From Dichetophora obliterata (lineage: Eukaryota; Arthropoda; Insecta; Diptera; Sciomyzidae), in NCBI GenBank assembly GCA_963920525.1, contig OY986436.1:185087496-185151495 (forward strand): a stretch of DNA of 64,000 nt. Direction: 5' to 3'. Position 1 is the first letter of the stretch. Each line of letters opens with the position of its first letter. Shown here piece by piece: positions 1 to 12,195 of this stretch. The notes below the pieces were generated by a model. It made no database searches. It was given only the letters and a program-made list of their open reading frames with translations, and was not told the DNA's origin. The translations under genes and the position numbers were made by a program.

Positions 1-2600
1 TTTTGGAATCCATACAATAACTAACTTATTCCGTAAAAATTTTTATTAGTTGTTAAAGGTTCAAACGTGTTAACTTTTTTGAAAAAAATCGAAAGTTAAA
101 TTAGAGATATTGAAGAATTTTATTTTATTTAGGCTCAGCTTAGTGCACAACTCAATTTTAATTAACAGAAAAATTCACAGTCTCAACTAAAATGAAACTC
201 CGGTCAGAATTGAATCTGCAATGAAGAACTGGGCCTAAGATGTGATTAGTTTCATCAGAATGTTGAGTGCAACTGTCGTCAGGTTTTATTTTCTAAATGA
301 ATTAATATCATTAGCTAATGCTCAGTTAGTAGAAGCCCACAAGGAGCTTTAACGTTCTAAATTTAAAGAGTAGACATATCATGGAATTTGGGGTATTATA
401 TTCAAGCTATTCTAAAATTGGATTAGTTGATCATCTAAGGTCAAGATATTCTTATTGGTTTTTCTTGGGCAAATATTCATGAAACAGGACTTCAGAAGCA
501 TTACAAAATCAAACCTCGATCTTATGGTCGGACCGAAAAAATGTCTTTTCTGCATTTTCTTAGGCATTCAGCCCTAAGAAAATTTGACTTCAATTTCGTT
601 TCATAACTTTCAGTGTGTAAAGCACAGCATGAGTCGAACGAGAGTCAGCTCAGTACAACGTGTTGAGTTGCATTCAAGCAAAATGGGTAACAAATACGCA
701 ATAAGAAGAATTCCTACCAGAAGACAATAAAAAAACCAAATCAAAGAAGAAGCATGAAACCAAAGCACAAATACAAAAAGAACTGACGACAGGTCCACAA
801 TTAGCCACACATAATAAAAAAAAAAACAAAATGGAAAATTAATCGAAAACTAAAACCAAAGCAATATAACAAAAATAAATCTCAAATATATGCTCTCCAG
901 TAATACTGCCTCTGCTTATAATACATAATTCACCACATTACAAGAGAGTGCGAGATTCTCTCTCTCTGTAGCTTGAAATGCAAGTGATGCCATTCACGTG
1001 CATGCGTGCGCACAGCTGGCACCCACACAATCATGGTGTTGTGGTATTTTAATGGATTTTCACACAGATCCACTATTATTCTGGGGATGCAGAGAGTAGT
1101 GCAGATAATATAAAGAAAGAGGAAATGAAAGAGCGAGAGAGAGAGAAAAAGTTACGATAGCGATCAAGTGAGAGCGAAAGCATGCCTACGGCCTGATCTG
1201 CCTATGGTACTAGGGCTTATATTGGAATTTTTGAGCAAAGCACATTGTTGTTGTCTTGTCGTATTGTTGCTGTTGTATAATTTAAATAAAACAATGCTGC
1301 AGTGTTGCAGAGAAAGAATGCGTACAGGAGAAACAATGAACTTATGATTTAAGATTTGGATATAGTTTGCATATACATATTTTTAAAACACAGATAAACT
1401 GAATGTTTATGTAAAACGAAACGAAGACTGAATATGGTGTAAGACATTGTAAGAAATACATTTATCCATATCGAAAAATATTGTTGTACATAAGCATGCA
1501 GTAAGACAATTTTTGCGGTCATTTTGCGGTCATTTGCAAAACATACAATTTTAAAACAAAATTAACATATGTACTAATTATTCCATAATTCCTATTTTCA
1601 ACAAGTTTGTTTCTTAAGTCTTTAGTTTCTCAGCTTGTTTAACATGCATGCTTAGGTTTGCATGTTGTTTGATGCAAACATAAATAAATTCCGATACATC
1701 CTTAAACTTACAACAAATAAATAACAACAATATAGCAAAAATGGCCAAGAGCAGGGAGCGAGAGAGAGAGATTCAACATCAATGCACTATAAACACAGAT
1801 GCTGGTGTATAGTATCTTTAACATCTTACCACAAAACAAACGAAGACGAAGACGAAGACGAAGCAGGTATGAAAGCAAAATAAGCAGACAACCTAAGGAA
1901 ATATAATAAAACAATAAAACTGGCTAAATTGTGTTGGTTCTGCAGCAGCATCACCACCACTACCAGCATCGCCAAACATCAGGGGCCAAAGATGCTGAGC
2001 AACAACAAAACTTACCAACAACAACACCGACATAGGTGAAAAAACACAACATATAGACAAAGCAAAGCAACAATTTCCAAACAACAACATGTGACCAGCA
2101 GCAAGAGATTCCGTATTAAGAACTACAACAAAACAGGTTATCCATTAAGCTAGCCCGCTATTCCCTTCGCTCTACTACCACAACTACTAATACTCCTTTT
2201 GTTGTTGTTCTATTGCGTTGTGTCAGTTTACTTCTTGATTTGCTTTTTATTTTTCTATATTTTGTGACCAAACAACATTTGTGGTATGTTGAGGCATGTT
2301 AGGCGAAAGAGCCACGAACTGAACTGTTTCTGTAGGCATGTTTGTTGGATGCTGTAGCACAGCTAAAGCATGGTTAGCATGCTGAAGAGGCAGCTTTTGA
2401 AAGCAGAAAAATATCACCCATTCTTTGCAGTTGGCGTCAGGTTGCTCTGTGCCGCTATGACAATCTGACAAACTGACAAACTGACTAACTGTGGTGAATA
2501 TCTTTGTTGGACACTAAAGCAAACACAATGAAAAAAAGCTCAAACAGCAGCTAAGAAAATATTGCTTACACACACACACACACGCACACAAATACACATA
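1..2600. other. A+T-rich DNA, no gene seen
   Basis: I see no open frame longer than about 75 codons with a recognisable protein pattern on either strand. The stretch holds short low-complexity runs: (GA)n around 1120-1150, a GAC/GAA-type run at 1843-1864, CAA-rich DNA at 1950-2230 and a (CA)n run at 2569-2590. This composition is typical of fly introns or intergenic DNA, so it could be part of a large host intron, but no splice structure supports that. Confidence 0.6.
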
Positions 2601-5600
2601 GCCAAAAGAATTGAATAGAGATTTCTTCCTCTTCGTTTGGTATTTCGCTGTGTGGTTGAGGTGTGTTATCAAGCGTATAAGAATGCCTGACCAAAAATTA
2701 CCTAAATTTTTTTTTACTTCTGATGTTTTTTATTACTCTTTTGCTGGTCTTGAACGATATGCGCAAAAAGAAATAAAAATTGAGAAAAAGGTAAAGAAAA
2801 TCAGAAGAGAAAAAAGGACTGTCTCTGGAAGAAATGTGCTGAAAAACAGGGTGACCTGAGCCTTGTTTACTCGCTCAAACTAAGTGGTTCGAACCACAAG
2901 TAACAATGACTTTTAAAAGAGAACTTTCTACTAATGCCAAATTAATCTTATAAATACGAAAACGGAAATACATTTTTGAGAATTATATATAGCTATTCTA
3001 TATTATACACCAGGCATATGCATCGTTAGTGCCGAGTAGTACATTGTAATATTAAAGATTCAATTACATTGTAATGACTTCCGAGTGTATTACCTTACTA
3101 TGCAAACATACTAGGAAAGTGACTGCCACACTTCAGCAATACTTTGAATATTATTCTACCAGGAATTAAAACGAAATTAGAAATTGAATATAAAATTTTT
3201 TGAAATATCATGTTTGTGCTCAGCTCTGTTGGGAAAATTAAATACAATTGTATATTTTATTGTAAACATAGTTTGCCTATTATAAGTAGTGAGTTAAATA
3301 TAGTTTAAAAACAAAAATTTCACACACATTTAATATAATTATTTTATATTAACTGTACATTCATTTATTACTTTTACAGTTACATTTAATATTAAAATTC
3401 AATCTATTAAAGACAACATTTTACTTGTTTCTATTTAAAGACTCGTTAGCGACTAACTTTGATTCGTTTCTTTCCGTTTCCTATTTGTCCGCTTTTTCGT
3501 TAAGAATGTTGTCCACTGCTCATCTGTCTCTTAGAGAGAGTGCGGCAAAATCCCACATCTAAACATTCCAAATCTTAAAAAAACTCGCCAGAACACTAAA
3601 TTTGACAAAAAAGAAATTTACAAATTGTTATTCACAATTTTTTTTTTGGCTGAATTTTTTGGTATGAATGTGTGTTCGTTAAGATTTTATCTTATCTTAA
3701 TAGAGATAATGCCAAATTTCGTTATACACAATCTCGATCAAAAAAATCAGTCTTAAGCAAATAGTGAGTACAAATTCTTCTATTTAGCAGTATAAAGTTT
3801 TTAAAAACTGAAACGTTAAAAGAATTCAAGAGTTGACAATTTTTTCAATATGAACCTCATATTTAGACCTTTTTATATAGTTATAAAAAAATCAAGTAAA
3901 AATTTTAAAAAGAATTTAAATCCATCATTACTGGTTTTCAATTGCCCGTAAAATTTAAGAAACTTAACATTTAAAGGGTTTTTGATCTCATTCTTACCCT
4001 GTGTACCACACAAAATTGCTGCCAGAAAAAGATCTGTCCTACCGCCGCACACTGGGGCCGCTTGCATGGGAGCCTTGGCAAAAACTTAAATTATTTATGT
4101 ATCTTCAACAAAATTTTAACAATTCCATTTAAAGACATTCTATTTACTTAAAACGAATTTTCATAAAAAGACCTCCCATACTACCGAAATAAGATTTTGA
4201 CTTATCTTAATAACTATTTACAATGAAATAATAAAATTGTATATCTAGGTGAGAATAAAAAAAAGACCGTGGTTAATTTCAGTATAAATAGATAATGGCA
4301 CGTACCGCCCATATATGTTTTTCCCAAAACGTCTTATATCAAAGTCCTTCAATAAACATTTTAAAGAAATTTTATATGCAACTTGCAAACTGATACTTAA
4401 AACAATGTGCAAAATTTGGTCATGACTACATACATAAGTGGGCGTTGCCACTTCCATACTCATGAACTTTATATATTGACATAGCCAAGTAACTGCTTGA
4501 AATGAAGAAAGGAAATTTAATATTTAGCTAAGGATTAAATAGAAGGTATAATGATTTTGACCATTATGATTGGACAAAAGTGTGTGGTATCTCTCATATA
4601 TGCCTTTTTAAAACATATTTTTTATTTTTTCTCTGTGTAGTAAAATTTGGTTAATTTGTTTTTGCATGTTTGTTATTGAAGAATAAAAAACTATTTGCAA
4701 GATTTATAATGGCAGCATTCATAGCCCTTATAGTTTAAGAAAACTATTTTCGATAATTTTTATTTTTAATTGTTCTTTAAAAATACCTTTTTTTATTATA
4801 TTAATAAAAACAATATTTTTCAGTGCGCAAAATTTTTTAAAATGTTATTAAAGTGTAAAATTATTATGTATCAAGAGACATATTTACTACTCGTATCCTC
4901 TGAAGCACATAAAGGCGCTGTAAAGAATTATGAATTATTATTTGTTCTGCTTTCTTTTGATGGCCGTAGAAATGCCTGTAACACAATTTTTCAACTTTTA
5001 AAAAGATACACTCAAATACATGAACACGTGAACTAAACACGTGAAATTAAATTTTTCCAAATTCTCGAGATACTTGCCACTGAAACTTAGTCACATTTAG
5101 ACTCTTTTCTAGCTATATTTTTCTTATTTTTGGAGAAAAGCACATCGAAAACTCTTTTGAAATAACATTTGTTATTTGTTTAGTGAAACTTATCTGAGGC
5201 GTATACAATTGGTTTATTTAAAATTTGTACGTTTCTTGATAGGTTTTTTGCAATTTGCTTAATTTTTTCTTATAAAAAATTTTTCATAACTGGTGATATG
5301 TGTGTTTCATACCCGGAAATGACGTCATTATTTAAAATAAAAAAAAATGTTTTTCCTACTATACACTTATTTACATCTGTTTACCCTCAAACTCTCATGT
5401 TTTTTGTTGCATTAGCAACGGAATGGTTTTTGGCTGCTGGAATTTAAGAAATAATATAAAAAATCACATGATTTTAAAGGGATTGTATGGGGACAAAAAA
5501 ATTTTCTGAAAAGTTTGTGATTGTCGTCAGATTTTACGTGCAAAAACTGCGCTTTTTAAAAACCATTTTGTTTTTTTGTTTTATCTTTCGAGTTTTTATA

Positions 5601-5614
5601 TTGATTACAAAAAT
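2601..5614. other. A+T-rich DNA, no gene seen
   Basis: Short frames here (for example 2611-2859 and 4770-5036) are Lys/Phe/Tyr-rich as expected from A+T-rich chance translation, and show no domain. I see no tandem array or paired terminal repeats. Confidence 0.55.
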
Positions 5615-5836
5615 AATAATTGGTCATTTAAGCCTTTGAAAAGACTTTGACTCAGCTGTTCTTGCTAAATTATGTTTTGCGTGTTATTAAATGATTGATC
5701 ACAAATAATCTAGAGCTAAATCTACAAATTTAATGCTGACTCCGAATAGTTTATGTTCTCGATAAGCTTAACATGGTTTTTACTCTCTGTGGTTTGCCCA
5801 TGAGGTGGAGGCCAAATAGAAATATTAATTAATTAA
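5615..5836 (-). repeat. tRNA-derived SINE, 5'-truncated copy
   Basis: This is the body and 3' end of the SINE seen complete at 38242-38580 and 51782-52121. It shares, in the same order, the GGCCATTT-type 3' end, the GTGTTATTAAAT block, the TGATCACAAAT block, GCTGACTCCGAA and the TACTCTCTG/GGTTTGCC block. The tRNA-like head is missing, which is the usual outcome of incomplete reverse transcription. It is more diverged than the other two copies and therefore probably older. No clear target duplication is visible. Confidence 0.75.
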
Positions 5837-6226
5837 ATCGCTTTTTCGCAATATCATAAGTTTGATAATTTAATAGTTTTTTTAATAAAAAATTTTTAAA
5901 GTAAAAATTTTTAAATACCATAAAGTTAATTTAAAAAATATAATAATCCCACCAGTAAATTTTATTACCTCTTATTTTTGTAAATTTTAATGAAATTATT
6001 GGTTTTTAATATCTAAAATATCAAACGTAGAATTCGTACATATATTATAGTCATCGATATTTCTAGCAAATATTGCATCAATAGTTATCCTAATCGTGTT
6101 GTGCAAATATTTGGATCGCTTATCATTCGCAAATGATATTTATCAAAGCGGCATTGTTTAAGGACTAGGATTTTTATGAAATTGCTGTTTTTTTTAATAT
6201 GTCAAAACTATGGTCTTTTTGACGTT
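5837..6226. other. A+T-rich spacer
   Basis: No coding pattern, tandem repeat or paired inverted repeat is visible between the SINE and the following repeat unit. Confidence 0.5.
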
Positions 6227-6611
6227 GTTTTCACTTCTACAGCCGTTTTTGTAGGTGTTGAGCCACAGTGTTTCGTCTACATTCATTTTTTTTATACTCA
6301 TTTATTTTGAAACTACTTTTTTTCGGCATGGTGTTGTAGAAAAAATAAAAACTATTCAGCCGAATCATCTGAAATTTAAATATGCTATTCATAACAACAG
6401 TGGCTACCGCTGGAACTAGAATCAAAGTTTTAATTAAAAAACATCGTATATTTTACACCTAATAACCGGTAGAAAACAAGCTGTTTTAAGAACTTAATTG
6501 TCAAAAGCGCGTCATTCTGTCAATTTTTCATATCTTTTTTTTTATAGTGCCAGCCATAGCTGCACTCATAGTGATTAATAATATTCTAGGTTTTTATTTT
6601 TCAGATAAATA

Positions 6612-7530
6612 CAGGGTTGTCCATATTCGAAGCGTCATTCCATCTGGCAACACTGTACCTTTCCGCAGTTATGCCAAATCGACTAATGACATACCGCGTT
6701 TGAAGCGTCATTCCAATCAAATGTTTACAATGGAACAGTACACGCCACGCGAACGCTCTAAAATTGTTGAAATTTACATTCAACAAAACAAGTCAATAGT
6801 GAAAACTCAACGTGCTTTCAAAAAATGAGCGATGAAGCTCATTTTCAGTTGAACGGAACGGTAAACAAACAAAATTGCCGTATTTATGCCACTGAAAATC
6901 CACAAGAGATTCAAGAGGTACCTCTTCACGATGCAAAAGTCACTGTTTGGTGCGGCGTTTGTGCTAAAATGCTCATTGGGTCGTTCTTTTTCGAAGATGA
7001 TAATGGCCACAGAGTTACTGTTAATCAGGAGCGTTATCGCGATATGATAAACAATTTTTTCATGCCAATCGTTCGTCGAAAGCGTATCAGGTACTACTGG
7101 TTTCAACAAGACGGCGCGCCACCACACACAAGCCGCACTACAATCGATTTTTTGAAGCAATTGTTCCCTGGCCGTTTGATGTCAAAAAATGGTGATTTCG
7201 ATTGGCCGCCAAGATCACCAGATTTAACGCCTCCAGACTTCTTTTTGTGGGGTGATTTGAAATCAAAGGTTTACGTCAACAAGCCAAAGACCCTAGTAGA
7301 GCTGAAAACCAACATCCGTCAAGAAATAACCGCCATTCCCATCGAAATGTTGAAGAAAACCATGGAAAATGCTGCAAAACGGGCACAATATGTCGTAGAG
7401 GCCAATGGCGACCATTTACGAGATATCATATTCAAGAAATAATGTAAGCAAATCTACTTGAACCCAATTAAATGTGGTTTCTTTGATTTATTTAAAAATA
7501 AAGTGGGCGCTTCGAATATGGACAACCCTG
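6612..7530 (+). mobile_element. DD41D (rosa-type) mariner, internally deleted
   Basis: The element is bounded by perfect 23-bp inverted repeats: 6612-6634 beginning CAGGGTTGTCCATATTCGAA, and its reverse complement at 7508-7530. Both ends are flanked by TA (6610-6611 and 7531-7532), the Tc1/mariner target duplication. At 919 bp it is shorter than an autonomous member (usually about 1.2-1.3 kb), because part of the transposase gene is missing. The same repeat without the insertion occurs at 35509-35510. Perfect terminal repeats suggest a relatively young insertion, possibly mobilised in trans. Confidence 0.93.
6730..7442 (+). pseudogene. DD41D mariner transposase, internal deletion
   Basis: The N-terminal piece starts at the ATG at 6730 (MEQYTPRERSKIVE, first helix of the DNA-binding domain) and stops after about 32 residues. 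A different frame resumes at 6825 with SDEAHF, which carries the first catalytic Asp. Then follow QNCR, the WFQQDGAPPH motif (second Asp) and SPDLTPPDFFLWGD (third Asp, in PPDF). I count 41 residues between the second and third Asp, which defines the DD41D group known from the rosa element of Ceratitis. The missing part is most of the helix-turn-helix region and the linker. The catalytic half is open to its stop at 7442, but the deletion with frame change means no functional transposase. Confidence 0.9.
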
Positions 7531-7770
7531 TAGAACAGTCAAAATCTACAACACCGCCAATGCCCCTTTTCCTTGAGAGCGTCTCATTGACCACTATTTT
7601 GAACAAGATCAGCAATTTTTTAAATTAAAAAAACATTTTTTTTATGATGAATGAGAGTTACAATATACCTTAAAAGTTAAAATATCGTTGTTCAATATTT
7701 TAACTTTTTAAAAAAATCCTATAAATACCTTAAATTATCGAGCGCTAGACCACCATCCTTGCATTAAGTG

Positions 7771-8080
7771 CCTATGAAAATTCATGTCTGAATTCGCAAT
7801 TAAAATCCACCCGTTCAATGGAACCTTGCTGCTTTTGTTGTTTGGATAGCTAATGCAAAATGCTTTTTACTACGTTTCCATGGCGAGTTGATCCTAGGTT
7901 GGGCTTTCATCAAGTTAACATAAGTTTCTAGCTCGATAGTGCTTCCATGCACAACATTGAGTCGAGTTGAACTCAATATTCACAATAGAATATGTAGGGC
8001 AGCTAATGAACAATCCCTTTAATAAATTCCTGTCATCTACTGCAACATAGCTTCAGTTAATATTGAATGAATCACATCAT
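7771..8080. other. Spacer, nothing recognised
   Basis: No frame, repeat or paired termini that I can support. Confidence 0.4.
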
Positions 8081-8200
8081 ATGGAGTAGTGGTTAGTGTG
8101 CAGAACTCTCGATCGGAAGGCGCGAGTTCGATCCTCACGCTTGCAAAGAAATATTTTTAATTTTATATCCTCTTGTTGTAATAGACGCAAATAAAAAAAA
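8081..8200 (+). repeat. tRNA-like SINE head / tRNA pseudogene
   Basis: A pol III A-box-like segment (TAGTGGTTAGTG, 8087-8098) and a B-box-like segment (GAGTTCGATCC, 8124-8134) lie at tRNA-like spacing. The arm around the B box can form a six-pair stem with one mismatch. The acceptor stem does not pair, so this is not a functional tRNA. An A-rich stretch ending in AAAAAAAAACAACAAC follows at about 8192-8208, as expected of a short SINE. It differs in sequence from the other SINE family in this window. Confidence 0.6.
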
Positions 8201-8570
8201 ACAACAACAATCCTAAGAAAAAGGTGTATGGGCAAAAGTGTCGTTTTTCAGATTTCACTCAAGCAAATCACAAAACGAGGCGTAAAAAGCTTCGCTTCAA
8301 AAAATTTTTTCTGAGCAGGGGATTGAGCTGGTGAGTAAGTGCAAGCAGTTTTTGTAATTTTTTATAAGAAAAAATTTCATATAACCACATTTGCAAAAGA
8401 GTTCTCGTGCATTACAAATATACGGTTTTCCAAAAATACTCCTAAATTAAAATTTTAGTTTTTTGCTCCATTGTAGCGGAAATCTTTAATATCTATACTA
8501 GACCGCACCTTATTTTAAAGTTCATTCAATTTTCGCTCGCAGATCGAAATTAGCTTCGGTTAGGCCTTAA

Positions 8571-10687
8571 CCCTTTATATGGCAACATCATAAAAATTAA
8601 AATTGGCCTATTTTTTCGATAGATTGTAGCTAATAAAAAAATACGTTTGTTTTATAAAATTCATTTTTTAGTTGGAAAAAATTTTATTTGGTAAAAATTG
8701 GTTTGTGACATTTATGTAACATTGCCTGTTAAGAGCTAAAAATTTTACGAGACATGGAACAAACGAAAGCAATTATTATTTTTATTATAGCATAAAGCAA
8801 CGCCACATTTCTCACACATTGTTTGACTTAAGCCTTTGCAATTTGGAAACTTGCACCTAATTCTTTTATCAACCCACATTGGCCAATGACCAACCTGATC
8901 TTGCCGCACATCTTTTGGAGGGACATATTGAGCAGGACCTTTACGCTTCTTGGCTTGGATGTCGATTTCAAGTGATCCTCTGGTGTTAACATATGTTTTA
9001 GTTCCCATCTTGCAAAGTGTTGTCGCAACATCAAGGCGGAACTCTGACGAAGACAATTCTTTATCTTTCATATTTTTGGATTTTCTCACTTTTTTATATA
9101 ACAGCCATGAATTAGACATGGTTAGATCCAATAAATGGTAAAAGAACCGAACTTGCCATCGTTTGGAACGTATAGCGATTTTATATCTTCCCATAATACT
9201 GTCAATGAGATCCACGCCACCCATGTGGCGATTATATTCCCCAACTATTTGTGGCCGCTCAACTTCTATGTACTTTTTTTGTGTTTTGTCATATCTCTTT
9301 ACCATTGTCTTTGGCAATTCTCCAGCAAAAGTTGAGGCAAGATTCACTACTTTATTATCTTTCCAAGAAACCGTAGAAATTTCAACACCTTCAATATTAG
9401 TTACAAATTCAATAGATTGTCCCTGTTCTTTTTTGCCATTTCTTTTTCTGGCGGTAACTTGCAGCCGGGTATTCTATTTCGTCGAATTGTACCAATACTA
9501 TGTATTCCTTCATTAGCTAGATATTCAAGAAGTGGTAAAGAAGTAAAATAGTTATCAAAGTACAATCTATAGTTTTGGTTTCGTGGTATGATACGAGCTA
9601 GTCTCATGACAACATTTGATGAAGCTCCCAAATTAGGTTCTCCGTTTTGCAAGAAATTTTCCATTCCTGTTTCGGGTTCAATATTGAATGCAAATCCAGA
9701 AGTGCCGCATAGAACGTATATTTTATACCCCCATTTATGAGGTTTTTTTGGTAAGTATTGTTTCAAGATATTTTTTGCCTTAGTGGAACACATTTGTTCA
9801 TCAACGCTAAGGAACTCATCAAGAGGAACTTTTCTAAAGGTCTGGTTTAGTCTATAGACAATTGGCCGCATTTTATACAGCCTGTCACACCTTGGATCAG
9901 ATCGAGCATGACATTTTTCATTGTCATTAAAATGAATACATTGCCTAATTTTTTCAAATTGTTTTAGTGACATTACTTCTTGAATTATTCGCGTTCCAAT
10001 TTTATTGCTCCAATGACTAGCAACGTTAGGGTGTCTTATGAGTCACATAATATAAACCACACCTATAAATTGTTGAATATCGACACCTCTTACACGAAAT
10101 TGATCTCCAATATCCTTTTGAACCACATACATATTTCTTTGTTCGGCGATTGAATCAAATATATCTACAGCGAACAGATAAAAAAAAAAACTGTATTGGA
10201 GTATCAAGACCAATAATATCATCGGGAAGTGTGTTATTCCCTGTAAAACGGAGTTGTTGCTCATTCAAAATAAGGTTTCTTTGTTTCCATAAAGGTATCG
10301 ATTTTCGTGAAGTTGTGGGTTTTCCACGCACATGTCCTGCCTTTACCGGCATTGATTGGTTTGTAGGTATTAATGATGGTGCTGGTGTAATATTATCGCC
10401 TTCTAATTGTATTTTTATGAGATAAATTTATCAATCTTGCTAAAACCATATATTTTTTTACTTTGTAACTTGCACGTGTTCACACAACACCGAACTGATC
10501 GACAAAAAAATTGGAGCTAAAATAAACAACAAATTATTCCTCCCTCTCTTTCTTGATTGCTTCTGACATTGTGTACGGCTTGTGCCTAATGTGTTACAGC
10601 TGTGAAAGATACTGCAATTTACAGAAGTGCAAAATTATGGAGTGATTTGGGGTTTGTTACAGTTCTGTTACATGGCCGTATAAAGGG
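8571..10687 (-). mobile_element. piggyBac-like transposon
   Basis: Both ends abut TTAA (8567-8570 and 10688-10691), the diagnostic piggyBac target. The terminal inverted repeats are CCCTTTATATGGC (left) and CCCTTTATACGGC (right, reverse complement), 13 bp with one mismatch. The 2117-bp length fits a complete single-gene element. Subterminal copies of a TGTAACA/TGTTACA-type motif lie inside each end (about 8714 and 10590). The transposase gene runs on the minus strand and nearly fills the element. Confidence 0.95.
8745..10440 (-). pseudogene. piggyBac-like transposase with three lesions
   Basis: The frame is open from about 10440, without a clear start codon, through a segment with LDTPIQFF. 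A length change in a T10 run on the coding strand (10181-10190) shifts the frame. A TGA at 10040-10042 follows VVYIM. Another one-base change near 9410-9425 shifts the frame just after MAKK. All three catalytic Asp positions of the family are present: SVDEQM, YFDNYFTSLP and GGVDLIDS. The C-terminus keeps the cysteine-rich domain (CKFPNCKGL, CEKCGVALC) that binds element ends in piggyBac. With only three simple lesions, this copy decayed recently. It cannot make transposase as read, barring sequencing errors in the homopolymers. Confidence 0.92.
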
Positions 10688-10728
10688 TTAAATATTTCGT
10701 ACAAAATTTGGTACCGATTGGAGCACGG

Positions 10729-10911
10729 TAATGGGACCTGCAACTTTTTGAGACTTACTGCATTATTCTGTATGACGAAGAAGCACACCAACGATGAGGA
10801 AGACACGAGAAGCAATACTTTTTGCCATATAAAATTGTATTGCTTCTCGTGTCTTTCTCATCGTTGGTGTGCTTCCTCGTGATACAGAATAATGCAGTTA
10901 ATGGGACCTGC
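10729..10911. mobile_element. Hairpin foldback element (157-bp insert)
   Basis: The arms 10757-10817 and 10838-10898 are near-perfect reverse complements of about 61 bp around a 20-bp loop. They begin ACTGCATTATTCTGTAT and end with its complement. The insert is flanked by the direct repeat TAATGGGACCTGC at 10729-10741 and 10899-10911, which looks like a 13-bp target duplication. It lies just outside the piggyBac end. One arm recurs at 54911-54995. Transcription across it would give a long double-stranded RNA stem. Class unknown. Confidence 0.8.
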
Positions 10912-12195
10912 GAAGAGGCTGTACACTTGGGCGTATCGAATAACAATTTTTTTCGAATTTAATGATCTTAGAGGTTTTAACAGTTACATGGGGTTGTCAA
11001 GTTCTTCCAAAAATAAATTTCCGGAAAGTCAAGAGAAAAACTGTTTTTTGAGAAATAGAATGTAACTAACGGTATCTTGCCAATTATGATGATATTCACA
11101 ATTTTTACCCACAGTGTCAATGCATGAAGAATATTCAGAGAGAAAGCAATATTTCGGGATAGCAAAGCTTTTTTGATTAACTATTAGTTTAATTTTGGTG
11201 GTATTCATTGCAGTGTTAACGTAGTCCTTAAATTTGCATGTTTTTCGCATTTCAATAATAATTTCATTGCCTTAAGCTTTGCACTTGATTTATTAATTAA
11301 AAGCTCAATCATAACAATTTTTATCACAATAAATTTGTTTTTTTATATTGGTTCAAATTTTTTGCTTATAGAAATTTTTCACACAATTTCTGTTTGGAAC
11401 ACACAACTGTGAAGTGCTATGGTGTGGCATATTTATTTCTTTAATAAAATTTTTTAAGTTATTTTGCATACACAGCCAATTAGGATTTTAAAGAGTCGCT
11501 GGGCCCATTTACGGCGGTCGAGTAGGGAACAAATATTTAACGAAATGTTTATAGGTTCTGCCGAAGCTTATTTCATTCTGGGAGCGAAAATTGAAAAAAG
11601 TTAAAAAATTTGCCATACAACTAAGGTACAGTCTAGTTTATACATAGTGTTATTAACTATACTTACTTTGTAAGTATTATACTTATTTTCAGCTTCATAT
11701 ACATACTAAAATCCCATACTTACTTTTAATAGTTATAATTATTTATGCTTACTTTTTAGCTCCGATTGAGCGTTTGCTTGCAAAATCGAAAATATTTTGG
11801 AAATTGGAGGCAATAGCGTTGAAAATACAGACACTGGAGTCAATTTCATTTGTAAAGAATAATATTGAATGCAGCTGTATCCAATTTTAAAATTTTTTGA
11901 AGACAAGACAAGACATGACATATTAAACAAAATTTCCTGCCAAGACAAATACGATTTCAAACGAAAAGAAAACAGTAAATGTAGCACTGCAATTCAGTGA
12001 CAGTGAGGGCGAATAATGATAAATAATCTTTGATCTCTGTATACATTTGAATGTGATTTTTTAATTTTTTTTTTTTTTTATTTAACTACTTTGAAAGTAA
12101 AGAATGCTTGGCTATTAAAAATTCTACAAACGTCATCTTGACTATTTTTGTCTATCTTTAATAAATACCTTTTAATATTAATTTTTTTTATCCAA
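10912..12195. other. A+T-rich spacer, nothing recognised
   Basis: No coding signature. At 11640-11760 there are several TACTTACTTT-type words, similar in composition to 26090-26230, but I cannot define an element. Confidence 0.45.

Larger units (their letters stand above)
6227..7770. repeat. Anonymous dispersed repeat, copy A (mariner-occupied)
   Basis: The sequence on both sides of the mariner at 6612-7530 is homologous to 35257-35730. Shared landmarks in order are a TTTTCA-TTCTACAGCC start, TTCAGCCGAATCATCTGAAA, ACTGCACTCATAGT-ATTAATAATAT, AGATAAATA, CAACACCGCC and TACCTTAAATTATCGAG. In copy B the two halves meet directly, so the mariner was added after the two copies separated. The repeat has no coding capacity that I recognise; it may be part of an unclassified transposon. 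Confidence 0.8.

Noticed and set aside
8081..8200. Functional tRNA gene
   Set aside because: Pol III boxes are present but the acceptor stem does not pair and the 3' side is A-rich; better explained as a SINE head or tRNA pseudogene.
9135..9516. Plus-strand frames of 66-117 codons
   Set aside because: Antisense shadows of the piggyBac transposase.
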